Origin: JBEKYD01 sp049509915
GTDB taxonomy: Bacteria > Acidobacteriota > Terriglobia > Bryobacterales > Bryobacteraceae
Length of the DNA stretch: 64,000 nt
Reading direction: 5' to 3'
Assembly: GCA_049509915.1 (NCBI GenBank)
Contig: JBEKZL010000001.1
Coordinates: 1 to 64,000, forward strand
Shown: one piece after another, positions 8,501-15,630 of the stretch
Position numbering within the stretch: position 1 is the first letter of the stretch
Layout of the letters: each line of letters opens with the position of its first letter
Program-made: the position numbers and the translations under genes
Notes under the pieces: model-generated
The model's input: only the letters and a program-made list of their open reading frames with translations
Databases searched by the model: none
What the model was told of the DNA's origin: nothing

Positions 8501-9401
8501 TTCATCATTAGATTGGCTGGGAACCATCACGGCACCCTTCGCGTTAGAAGAGCTGCGTGCGCTAAGGCGAAGATCCGTGACGCTTCGACTGTGGCGGGTC
8601 GCTTCGCTCGTAACGGCTGCGATTGGGAATATTGATAAGCCAACGGCAGCATCCACGATACGCGAACAGCTCGGGGCCGCACCACCAGAGTGGCAAAACG
8701 CCCTTCAACAAGACGCCGATCAGATCGATATCACGGCGCGGATTGCCGCTGCCCAGCAGGCGCCGTTCGACCTGATTATCAAGAAGCTTAAGGGCGCCAC
8801 ATCCATGATCCGCGTCAAGGTCTGGTGCGAGGGGTCCACGGATCGCCCCGTGTTTCGAAAGCTGTTTACCGAGCTTGGCGAATTTGAGATTTCCGAAACG
8901 CTCGATTTCGTCGGGGGATGGGGCGGGCTGTTAAGCGAAAGCGAGCCGGAAAGGTGGCTTGACGGCTGTCGCCAGGCAATCGTTGTCATGGATGGCGATG
9001 TCGGCCGTAAGCTCAACAAGAGGACGCGACCGCTGACCAACGAGGCCAAGACGATCGTGCGTCGGTTCGCCAAACACCCGCTTAAACTCCATGTCCTTCG
9101 GCGATACGCCATAGAGAATTATTTTCCGCGGAATGCATGCGAGGCCGTGCTCGGGCGGGATCTCGCCGCGTACTTTCCGCTTCCCGAGACCGTAAGCATC
9201 GAAGTCCATTTCTGTGATCCGCAACCGTGGTGGCGGGCTTGGGTGAATTGTCTCCGGCGTCGGCATTCTCGGTCGTTCTACCGAAAGAGTCTAAACGAGG
9301 ACGTCTCCGCGCGACTCACGCTGGCTGATATTGAGGGCACCGATCTTGCCGACATCCTCCTAGAAATCAATCGAGCATCTATAGAAGCGCGACGCTTTTG
9401 A
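5589..9401 (+). CDS. NACHT ATPase with HEAT-like repeats and C-terminal TOPRIM domain (putative NLR-like defence protein)
   Basis: 1270 residues from ATG 5589; an in-frame ATG at 5598 is equally possible and the Shine-Dalgarno is weak. Residues 68-200 form a NACHT-type STAND NTPase: Walker A GEPGAGKS at 72-79, Walker B VYVFDGIDEVP at 132-142, sensor LVVTSR at 165-170. Residues about 400-1050 are helical repeats of HEAT type, usual as ligand sensors in this class. Residues about 1073-1250 resemble a TOPRIM domain of the OLD/DUF4435 kind: CEGSTD (E1081), DGD at 1135-1137 and AIENYF (E1176), the expected metal-binding acids. NACHT proteins defend bacteria against phage by ligand-triggered assembly that activates an effector; a TOPRIM effector suggests nucleic-acid cleavage. 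Function is inferred. The gene is intact in a region otherwise full of fragments. Confidence 0.8.
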   Translation: MGTMSLAQTLAQYRQALAADVRFPFLRPRRFTSAESWTKAATVGGVRYAGMIREYEPDLPNVLTHERILILGEPGAGKSTTAKAVVAHCLADGQLDSIPVFAFLKSYQGSLRALLDQRAPASLLNASALRRVYVFDGIDEVPAQHRDAFRKDLNELLTVDPHARLVVTSRQAFHALHQDAFPSNLTIYHLLDFDDSDIRACAANIGVDPAAFIAAAESADCAEEIHNPFIADVMLARYRSDGKLSPLRSDNVEYMIGALIRSRPTVNASRQRRALRMLAIACEVAARNELSEAEALRVLLEAIDVPEEAARQLLDELSHSILIRTAAGISFQMRSYGEYLAAEELMAASIERVRELVFIDNAPVDSWLNSITYLAELNETIKRYFLTYYPRWLLNVSPFAFTETERTTLTRRVLDELNRSNTYVVANPAVPSRRMARLLTSATVVDLQNQLTSTKPHERANALVLLSIRRDPLVLATALPLATAALVDSSLRQSALIALINQGDPGVIGPLLAVLQRKDPLYIHMIDVIGSVSTPADFPMLFPLLAGSNAIMSATYYHCRELNTSDALTAVIDYLKAHPDSLDGNHLDAYIEPMLDLIPRFWNGALNTTLGEFLSVLNNDTVLYLQSRLLKRILDHLQKCDCDGAAVRVVIAALQHRGKSLGFLVRPVAPLVNLQAGQWIIDTAPRYIPELVTWIEKGPIRDLFTPYAEQTVQAQEALRAEYIEEERRREEGTATVRTRHQSAISTNDLIDEVIEACELLPRDHWPEVTAERRIWLSQRIAERLTQLDLAHSVQWKSAQEWTQPRELWPLLHLVDYYQLRLVPDVPIALALAAWHDRAISNYYRREGFTPEAQNALIVLLQTATNNNIIQNVLGFIGEAGYKETASRAELTRLAVHTAGSPQVRLAAIEILVSLEADIQTLITLHGDQDPDIRERAFCELVRRQHEPTVRRALATLSEQDLQNGEVSFPSSSSLDWLGTITAPFALEELRALRRRSVTLRLWRVASLVTAAIGNIDKPTAASTIREQLGAAPPEWQNALQQDADQIDITARIAAAQQAPFDLIIKKLKGATSMIRVKVWCEGSTDRPVFRKLFTELGEFEISETLDFVGGWGGLLSESEPERWLDGCRQAIVVMDGDVGRKLNKRTRPLTNEAKTIVRRFAKHPLKLHVLRRYAIENYFPRNACEAVLGRDLAAYFPLPETVSIEVHFCDPQPWWRAWVNCLRRRHSRSFYRKSLNEDVSARLTLADIEGTDLADILLEINRASIEARRF

Positions 9402-9474
9402 TGTTTGAGAGGTTTTGAGCGGGCACGCCCCAACTGCGTTGCAGTGGAGCATGATCCGGGGAATTGGCGAACGG

Positions 9475-10119
9475 TCAACTACGGGCGGCCGTCGCCGCCA
9501 CAGGAAGAAACGGCCGCGAGAACATATAGATCCGTGCGCATCGCGCCGGCACATCCTCTTCCTCGTCCACATATTCCCGCACCGTAAGCCGTGAGCTCCG
9601 CGGACGTAGAGTTTTCAAAAGCGTCACGCGCCCCGCGGCTCGGCATTCGTAGGCGCGCACCCACTGCGGAGCGCCCCGCAGGAACCTGAGCCGTACGGAA
9701 AACCGAGGGATCGTTTCTTGCGTGAACGACAAGGTCGCGGTGTAGTAGTCGGTTCCCGTCTTCAGGCACGCCGGCAGGCGGTAGGTGAGTTCAACGGAGA
9801 ACCCTTCCCGATGGGAGATCGGCGCGAGGAGCGGGACCGCGATCTTCCTTGAGATACCGTCCGGCCCGACCAGAACAGGATGGATGGGATGGCGCCGCAA
9901 CCGGTCGCGACGCAGGTCGAACGCCAGGCAATCCATCGCATCAAAGGGAATGTTCGCGTCCGCGTCGATGCTGAATTCGAGCGCGGTCTCCCGATCCGCC
10001 CGGCAATACCCGGAGCAGTTCCAGGTGACAGCCAGATCCTCGCCGTCGATAACGGCCAGGTTCTTGGCCTCTTGGATGACGAGGCTTCGGTTCAGTCGCC
10101 GCCGGAGGCTTGGCCTCCC
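9475..10119 (-). CDS. Unknown beta-rich protein, 5' end lost
   Basis: A frame open from 10119 to 9475 with convincing protein character. It alternates strand-like segments (NLAVIDGEDLAVTWNCSG, ALEFSIDADANIPFDAMD, FSVELTYRLP, YYTATLSFTQETIPRFSVRL) and ends in a basic tail. The first ATG is at 9936, but the coding character begins near 10090, so the 5' end is probably missing where it meets the MOSC fragment. It is convergent with the NACHT gene, 73 bases away. I do not recognise the family. It could be an independent cargo gene of the same island. Confidence 0.45.
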   Translation of the reverse strand, partial: GRPSLRRRLNRSLVIQEAKNLAVIDGEDLAVTWNCSGYCRADRETALEFSIDADANIPFDAMDCLAFDLRRDRLRRHPIHPVLVGPDGISRKIAVPLLAPISHREGFSVELTYRLPACLKTGTDYYTATLSFTQETIPRFSVRLRFLRGAPQWVRAYECRAAGRVTLLKTLRPRSSRLTVREYVDEEEDVPARCARIYMFSRPFLPVAATAARS

Positions 10120-10624
10120 CTACCTTCACGATTTCGTCGCCCGCGCCCACTTCGCCTTCCTCAAGCACGCGGAAGTAGAATTCAGGACGGCCACTGGAAG
10201 TCAGCAGCGCCGCCATTCGGGGCTCGTTCATCCGAATGCCGACGCGATAGCAGGTAACGCGGGGTGGCGTGACTTCGAAGAGCGCGCTCCCGATCCGATA
10301 CCGGTCGCCGATGCACACCGCATCATCGGGCAAGCCTTCGATCGTGAAATTTTCACTGAATTGTCAATAGGACTTCGGATCACCGAGGTCGGGCCTCTTG
10401 AGGTGCGCCTGCCAATAATGATAGGAGTCGATCTGGTACACAAAGACGGCGCGCTGTTCCCCTCCAGGCCCCTCCCGATCTCCCTAACCGTCTCCGTCCA
10501 AGTTTAGCCGGCCGATGCGGCATCGGCCATGCACCGGATTTTTCCAGATTCCGGTGTGCACGGTACGACCCTTCCGCTCGATGTCGCGTGGGAGACCGAC
10601 GTTTACCGAACGTAGCCGAGCCAT
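10112..10624 (-). pseudogene. MOSC-domain protein, broken
   Basis: Reading from ATG 10624 gives RSVNVGLPRDIERKGRTVHT, then GIWKNPVHGR, RLNLDGDG, a TAG, GDREGPGGEQRAVFVYQIDS, YHYWQAHL, SY, a TGA, QFSENFTIEGLPDDAVCIGD, then PRVTCYRVGIRM and YFRVLEEGEVGAGDEI. This is the beta-strand and MOSC core of molybdenum-cofactor sulfurase C-terminal (YiiM-type) proteins, which handle sulfur or the molybdenum cofactor. Two in-frame stops (the TAG where Gln is usual, the TGA where Gly is usual) and loss of the 3' end after about 10112 make it a pseudogene, or a badly read gene. It marks the boundary between acidobacterial-type sequence and the NACHT segment. Confidence 0.75.
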
Positions 10625-10743
10625 AAAAGCAAACTAGGGATTTCACGGGCACGTCCGTTTCCAGATGCACCATGCTATGTCGGAACTTGACGAGCACGAG
10701 GTGCCGGTGCGACAAGGTTGCACGCGATTCTGGCGGGACGGGT

Positions 10744-10791
10744 TCACTGGAAATTCATATCGCGTCGATCGGCTGAGTCGGCCCGCGAACA
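10744..10791 (+). repeat. Dispersed intergenic repeat, copy 1
   Basis: The stretch containing ATCGCGTCGATC, then GAGTCGGCCCGCGAACA closely matches 43415-43461. Both copies lie in noncoding DNA upstream of a gene. Identity by eye is high across about 45 bases. The function is unknown. Confidence 0.5.
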
Positions 10792-10886
10792 TCGGTCGAT
10801 CGTGCTTTACCTGGCGGCCGTCGTTTTCAGAGTCTGGGCGATGGCCTAAAGCGTGCGTTAATAGGTCCGGCCTGAGGTGGGCGCCA

Positions 10887-11831
10887 ATGCACAGTGCGAT
10901 GGATTTCCTGCTGCGGCACGGCTACGTCGTGATCTTCGTCGCGGTGTTCATCGAACAGATCGGTGTGCCGATTCCATCCGGCCCGGTTCTGCTGGCGGCG
11001 GGAGCGCTGGCGGGATTTCACCGTCTTAACCTAGCGCCGGCGCTCGCGCTGGCAATGGCCGCGTCGCTGATCTGCGACTCTCTCTGGTTTGCCCTAGGCA
11101 GACGGCGAGGCGGCCCGGTGCTGAAGTTTGTCTGCCGGATCTCGATCGAGCCGGATAGCTGCGTCGCCAAGACGCATTCCGCATACTTGCGCTATGGCCC
11201 GGGGTCGCTGCTGATTTCGAAGTTTTTGCCCTGGTTTGGCACTCTGGGACCGCCTTTGGCCGGAATGTTCAATCTGGCCATCTGGAAGTTTCTCCTCATC
11301 GACTCAGGCGGCGCTATGCTGTGGGCCGGAGCCTATATCGCTAGCGGCTGGCTGTTTCGGAGCCAATTAGAAGATGTCGTCGCAGCGTTGTCCAGATTCG
11401 GCGCCTCGATCGGATTCGCGTTTTGCGCGGGCGTGGCGGCATATCTGGTTTTCAAAATGGTTCGCCTGTGGCGGCATCACCGCGCCTACCGAACTCGTCG
11501 CATGACCCCTGGCGAACTCAAGCGCCGCATGGAGGCGGGCGAGCCGCTGGTGGTGGTGGACTTGCGAGCAGACAGCGAGAGGCAGGAGGGGTGCATCCCC
11601 GGCGCCATGCTGGTAGCGTACCGGGACTTAGACTCGCTGGTGCCCGTTATCGGTACGAGAGAGGTGGTGTTCTACTGCTCCTGCCCGGACGAGCTGGCTA
11701 GTGTGCGTGCGGCTCTTCGCTTGAAGCGTCATGGCGTCACGCGTCTTCATGCCTTGCAAGGCGGCTTCTCCGGTTGGCGGGCGCTTGGTTTTCCAGTGGA
11801 TACGGCGCGATCGAGCGCGGCACGAGCCTGA
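10887..11831 (+). CDS. DedA-family membrane protein fused to a rhodanese domain
   Basis: 314 residues from ATG 10887, which has a GAGGTGG ribosome site just upstream. Residues 1-190 are a DedA/SNARE-associated membrane domain: GVPIPSGPVLLAAGAL and SKFLPWFGTLGPPLAG are the re-entrant helix motifs, and there are about five membrane segments. DedA proteins translocate polyprenyl phosphate or phospholipids. Residues about 205-310 are a rhodanese-like domain with the loop FYCSCPDE holding the predicted catalytic Cys. The fusion recurs in Acidobacteriota, to my knowledge; the coupling of sulfane-sulfur chemistry to a lipid flippase is not explained. Confidence 0.85.
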   Translation: MHSAMDFLLRHGYVVIFVAVFIEQIGVPIPSGPVLLAAGALAGFHRLNLAPALALAMAASLICDSLWFALGRRRGGPVLKFVCRISIEPDSCVAKTHSAYLRYGPGSLLISKFLPWFGTLGPPLAGMFNLAIWKFLLIDSGGAMLWAGAYIASGWLFRSQLEDVVAALSRFGASIGFAFCAGVAAYLVFKMVRLWRHHRAYRTRRMTPGELKRRMEAGEPLVVVDLRADSERQEGCIPGAMLVAYRDLDSLVPVIGTREVVFYCSCPDELASVRAALRLKRHGVTRLHALQGGFSGWRALGFPVDTARSSAARA

Positions 11832-12000
11832 GCCGCCTGACGGTCATCTGGCAGCTTGCCGAAATCTCGACAGCCGCTGGCCGCCAACCGGCACGGGGGA
11901 ACGCCCGGCTACCAGTGCTTTCAAACGGATGGGGGCCGAACGCACTGGCAGGCCAGGTGCATATATACCAAACGAAGTTTGAAGGAAGGCAGGTAAAAGC

Positions 12001-12522
12001 ATGACCGGAGACGCCTTCGAGGCCTTGCTGGTTCCGAATTTACCGTCGGTGCGGCGATTCGTACAAACGCGGCTGAGGACTTCCGATCACGCCGACGACG
12101 TGATTCAACAGACTTTGCTACAGGCGTTTGCCCACCGCGATCAGTTACGCACCCGTTCGAAATTCAAGAGTTGGCTCTGCTCCATCGCGATGAACGAAGT
12201 ACGCATGTTCTTTCGGACCGGTCGGCCCACCATGCCGTTGCACGAATTTCCACAGATCAATTCTCGCGATTCCGGGCCATCGCCGCTGGCAAGAGTCGAA
12301 GAGATGGAGCGGCTGGAATGGCTGCGGGCGGCCATGGAAAGACTATCCGATCGGGACCGTGAGACGATCCGCCTGCGCGATCTCGAGGGAGCGAGCCTCA
12401 CGGAGGCGGCGGAGGCGTTCGAAGTCTCCGAATCCGCCGCGAAGTCCAGTCACTTTCGGGCACGTCAGCGTTTGGCATCTGCGCTTCGCAATATGGAGCG
12501 GCGCCCGCGAGCCAGCCAATGA
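12001..12522 (+). CDS. ECF-type RNA polymerase sigma factor
   Basis: 173 residues. Region 2 lies at about 5-75 (SDHADDVIQQTLLQAF, then KFKSWLCSIAMNEVR). Region 4 lies at about 105-160 (LSDRDRETIRLRDLEGASLT, then a helix-turn-helix ending SHFRARQRL). A GGAAGGCAGG Shine-Dalgarno precedes the ATG. It is first in a run of overlapping genes with a SpoIIE phosphatase, an HATPase kinase and a STAS protein, so activity may be set by partner switching rather than by a classic membrane anti-sigma factor. Confidence 0.9.
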   Translation: MTGDAFEALLVPNLPSVRRFVQTRLRTSDHADDVIQQTLLQAFAHRDQLRTRSKFKSWLCSIAMNEVRMFFRTGRPTMPLHEFPQINSRDSGPSPLARVEEMERLEWLRAAMERLSDRDRETIRLRDLEGASLTEAAEAFEVSESAAKSSHFRARQRLASALRNMERRPRASQ

Positions 12523-13298
12523 CCGCGAGCGGCGACGTTCACCAGCTCGCCTGCCTGGAATTGCGTGGCGGCAATTACTTGGCCACATACGCGGCGCGAT
12601 TGCCAGGACTGACCGCCTGGGTTTCGTGCAATCCACTGCGGCCGTCCCGGCGCGGCGGCGATCTCTATTACCTGTCGGCATGCAGCCACGGATCGGTAGC
12701 GCGTGTGGTGATTGCCGACGTTTCGGGCCACGGCGGAAAGGTGAGCGCCGCCGCTGTGCGCTTGGAGAATGCCCTGCGGCGACACATCGATCTATGGGAT
12801 CAGTCGTTGTTGATCCGCGACCTGAACGAGTCCTTTTTTCGGGACGAACACCACGTCAAGTTCGCCACCGCCTTTCTGGGCAGTTTCGCGTCCGAATCGG
12901 GGGATCTGCTCTTCACCAATGCAGGCCACATGCTTCCCCTCTTCTACCGCGCCGCGGCTCAAGAGTGGAGTTATTTGCAGGACTTCATGCCGGGGCCGAA
13001 GGAAGTCAGCGATCTGCCGCTGGGGATGATTCCCGGGACCGAGTACCACCAGACCGCAGTCGGGCTGGCCTTCGGGGATCTGCTGATTCTCTACACGGAC
13101 GGCATCAACGAAGCGGAAAATGAAGCCGGCGATCAGCTCGGGTTGGAGCGTTTGCTATCGATGGCGCGAAGTCTGCCCGTCAGCTCTACGACCGCAGCAG
13201 GCGAATCACTCATGGCTGCCGTGGCGCGATTTCGGGGAAATGCGCCGCCGAAAGACGACGCGACGGTCGTGGCCCTGCGGTGCGAAGGAGAGGCATGA
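12519..13298 (+). CDS. PP2C/SpoIIE-type serine phosphatase (RsbU-like)
   Basis: 259 residues, starting in the ATGA overlap with the sigma gene. It has the metal-binding motifs of the PPM/SpoIIE fold: DVSGHGGKVSA, then YTDGINEAEN, then PPKDDATVVAL at the end. No sensor domain precedes the catalytic domain, so input must come from a partner. In partner-switching systems such a phosphatase dephosphorylates a STAS antagonist, which then captures the anti-sigma kinase. Both expected partners are the next two genes. Confidence 0.85.
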   Translation: MTASGDVHQLACLELRGGNYLATYAARLPGLTAWVSCNPLRPSRRGGDLYYLSACSHGSVARVVIADVSGHGGKVSAAAVRLENALRRHIDLWDQSLLIRDLNESFFRDEHHVKFATAFLGSFASESGDLLFTNAGHMLPLFYRAAAQEWSYLQDFMPGPKEVSDLPLGMIPGTEYHQTAVGLAFGDLLILYTDGINEAENEAGDQLGLERLLSMARSLPVSSTTAAGESLMAAVARFRGNAPPKDDATVVALRCEGEA

Positions 13299-13711
13299 CG
13301 GGATTCCGGATGAGCTTCGCGATGGCGAGCGATTCCCGTTATCTGCGGGTGGTTCGTGGCGCCGTCGGCGCGCTCACCGCGACGATCGGGTGGGATGAAG
13401 CCGAATGCCGCGCGATCGTCCTGGCGTTGGACGAGGCCATCGCGAATATCATCCGCCATTCGTATCACGGCCGTTCGGACGGTCTCATCGAATTGGAATG
13501 CCGCCAGAGCGCGGATGGGCTCGAGATCTCCATGCTGGATAACGGCGAGTCGCCGGACCCGTCGAGAATCTGCGCGCGCGAAGTGGGCAGCGACCAACCG
13601 GGCGGCCTTGGGACTCACATTATCCGGGACGTAATGGACTCGGTCAGTTATCAGCGGACCGAATCCGGAAATCGGTTTCTGGCCGCCAAGCGGATGCGGA
13701 AAAACACATGA
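13295..13711 (+). CDS. Anti-sigma regulatory kinase, RsbW-like HATPase
   Basis: 138 residues from the ATG in the ATGA overlap at 13295. It is a single GHKL ATPase domain with the N-box DEAIANIIRH, G1 box MLDNGES and a GGLGTHII lid. It lacks a dimerisation/His-phosphotransfer region, so it is a serine-kinase anti-sigma factor type rather than a sensor histidine kinase. It would phosphorylate the STAS protein encoded immediately downstream. Confidence 0.85.
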   Translation: MTGFRMSFAMASDSRYLRVVRGAVGALTATIGWDEAECRAIVLALDEAIANIIRHSYHGRSDGLIELECRQSADGLEISMLDNGESPDPSRICAREVGSDQPGGLGTHIIRDVMDSVSYQRTESGNRFLAAKRMRKNT

Positions 13712-14037
13712 AGATTTCGATTCGAAATGCTGGACCCGCCAAGATCGTGGAAGTGGACGGAGACGTCGATCTAGGCACCTCCGGCGATCTGCGGCAGACG
13801 CTGTTCGCGGCTCTCCCCGAGACGTCCATTCTGGCGCTCAACCTGAAAGCGATCCGCTACATCGACAGTTCCGGCATCGCCACCCTGATCGAAGTGCTGA
13901 ACGATTCGCGGCGCCTCAATAAGCAGTTCGTGCTGTTCGGCTTGAGCACCGCGGTGGAAGAGGTTTTCCGGCTCACCCACGTCATCCGGGTCTTTCGAAT
14001 TGTGCGGAGCGAGCGGGAAGCGCTAGGAGACGTCTGA
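13708..14037 (+). CDS. STAS-domain anti-sigma antagonist, possibly doubling as MlaB
   Basis: 109 residues, ATGA overlap with the kinase gene. It has the STAS fold with the phosphorylation-site motif RYIDSSGIATL. It sits between the partner-switch genes and mlaE with a TGATG overlap on the 3' side. In Gram-negative Mla systems the ATPase complex contains a STAS protein, MlaB, encoded in the same operon; here the only STAS gene is this one. It may therefore serve the sigma switch, the transporter, or both. The dual role is inference. Confidence 0.85.
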   Translation: MKISIRNAGPAKIVEVDGDVDLGTSGDLRQTLFAALPETSILALNLKAIRYIDSSGIATLIEVLNDSRRLNKQFVLFGLSTAVEEVFRLTHVIRVFRIVRSEREALGDV

Positions 14038-14831
14038 TGTGGGTCGCTGCGATTGGCGAGGCGGCTGAGAGGCAGGTAGGGTACCTCGGTGGCCTGGCGG
14101 AGCTTTTCGGCAGGTCCGCCCACGCGCTGCTGCTTTCGCCGCTGAAGCGCAGGCGCATGTTCGATCACGCCATCCACCAGGCGATGGCCGCGGGGGTGGG
14201 TGCAATTCCCATCATGTCCGTGATCACGTTCTTTGTCGGAGTCATCATCGCCCTGCAGGGAGCGTACGAGCTGCAGCGCCTGGGGGCGATGCAATTGATG
14301 GCTTCGGTGGTGGCCATCTCCATCACGCGGGAACTCGGGCCGCTGATCGCCGCTATTGTCGTGATTGGAAGATCCGGCTCGGCGTTCGCCGCGGAGATCG
14401 GCACCATGCGCGTCACCGAAGAACTGGATGCGCTGGAAACCATGGCGCTCGACCCTGTGGCGTTTCTGGTGGCGCCTAAATTTCTGGCTATGGCGGCGAT
14501 GATGCCTTGCCTGGCCATCTGGGCGGACCTGATGGGTGTGCTGGGCGGCAGCTTATTTGGAGTGATCGGCGGCGGGTTCACATTCGGCAGCTATATGAAT
14601 GCCACGTTCGAGGCATTGCTATTCCGCGACCTTACCAGCGGCTGCATCAAGAGCGCGGTCTTCGGAATGGTGATCACGGCGGTGGGCTGCTACGAGGGGT
14701 TTTCGACCGGCGCCGGCGCCGAACAAGTCGGCCGGTCGACTACCCGGGCGGTGGTGATTTCGCTCCTGCTGCTGGTGCTGATCGATCTCCTCTTTACGGA
14801 CCTGTTTTACGCCGCGCGAGGGGTGAGGTAA
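14037..14831 (+). CDS. mlaE: MlaE-type ABC permease
   Basis: 264 residues. It is a permease of the MlaE/YrbE family: an N-terminal amphipathic helix, then about five membrane segments with FFVGVIIALQGAYELQRLG, the ITRELGPLIAAIVVIGRSGS core and the IGTMRVTEELDALETM coupling loop. It works with an ATPase and MCE proteins to move phospholipid between inner and outer membranes. It starts at the ATG in TGATG, so it is coupled to the STAS gene. Confidence 0.92.
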   Translation: MWVAAIGEAAERQVGYLGGLAELFGRSAHALLLSPLKRRRMFDHAIHQAMAAGVGAIPIMSVITFFVGVIIALQGAYELQRLGAMQLMASVVAISITRELGPLIAAIVVIGRSGSAFAAEIGTMRVTEELDALETMALDPVAFLVAPKFLAMAAMMPCLAIWADLMGVLGGSLFGVIGGGFTFGSYMNATFEALLFRDLTSGCIKSAVFGMVITAVGCYEGFSTGAGAEQVGRSTTRAVVISLLLLVLIDLLFTDLFYAARGVR

Positions 14832-14835
14832 CGAG

Positions 14836-15630
14836 GTGCCCGCCCCGGTCATTGCGGCCAACGATCTCCGCGTTCGCTTCGGCGAACGGGAGATTCTGCA
14901 CGGCCTCACTTTCGAAGTGCGGGAGAACGAAACACTGGTGGTAATCGGCGGTTCCGGCTCGGGGAAAAGTACCCTGCTGCGCACCCTGGTGGGGCTTGAG
15001 CGCCCATCTTTCGGGCAGGTCCAGATCAAGGGGACGGACATGACCGCCGCTCCCGCGCGAGTGATGGATGAAATTCGCAAGAAAATCGGTCTGGCGTTTC
15101 AGGGCGGTGCGCTGATCGGCTCGCTGACGGTAGGCGAAAATATCGCGCTGCCGCTGCTGGAACATACCGGGCTCGCGCCCACCACCATCGAAGTCATGGT
15201 GCGGATCAAACTCGAGCAGGTGGGGCTGAGCGGTTTCGAAGACTACAGCCCCTCGCAACTGAGCGGAGGTATGAAGAAGCGCGCGGCGTTCGCGCGGGCC
15301 ATGGCCCTCGACCCCGAGATCCTGTTTTTCGATGAACCATCGGCGGGCCTCGACCCGATCACGGCGGCCGGCATCGACGATCTCATTCTCAGCCTCAAGA
15401 AAGCATACTCGCTGAGCATGGTGGTAGTGACGCACGAATTGGCGAGCGCCTTCCTGATCGCCGACCGGATGATTCTGATCGACCGCGGCAATATCGCCGC
15501 CATGGGACCGGTGGAGGAAGTGAAGAACAGCCAGCATCCGCGCGTGCGCCAATTCCTGGACCGCATTGCCGACACCACCCAGGACGATGACGTGGACCAC
15601 CTCCGCCTGTTCACGGAGGGACTCAGGTGA
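14836..15630 (+). CDS. mlaF: MlaF-type ABC ATPase
   Basis: 264 residues from GTG 14836. Walker A is GGSGSGKST, the signature is QLSGGMKKRAAFARA and Walker B is ILFFDEPSAGLDP. The MKKR variant of the signature loop is typical of the MlaF branch. It energises the MlaE permease. The GTG start lies five bases after the mlaE stop; the next gene starts within its last codons. Confidence 0.92.
   Translation: MPAPVIAANDLRVRFGEREILHGLTFEVRENETLVVIGGSGSGKSTLLRTLVGLERPSFGQVQIKGTDMTAAPARVMDEIRKKIGLAFQGGALIGSLTVGENIALPLLEHTGLAPTTIEVMVRIKLEQVGLSGFEDYSPSQLSGGMKKRAAFARAMALDPEILFFDEPSAGLDPITAAGIDDLILSLKKAYSLSMVVVTHELASAFLIADRMILIDRGNIAAMGPVEEVKNSQHPRVRQFLDRIADTTQDDDVDHLRLFTEGLR

Noticed and set aside
10112..10624. 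TGA read as glycine (alternative genetic code) in the MOSC gene
   Set aside because: A TAG also interrupts the same gene, flanking genes end on TGA, and the GC-rich sequence does not resemble the low-GC lineages that use this code.
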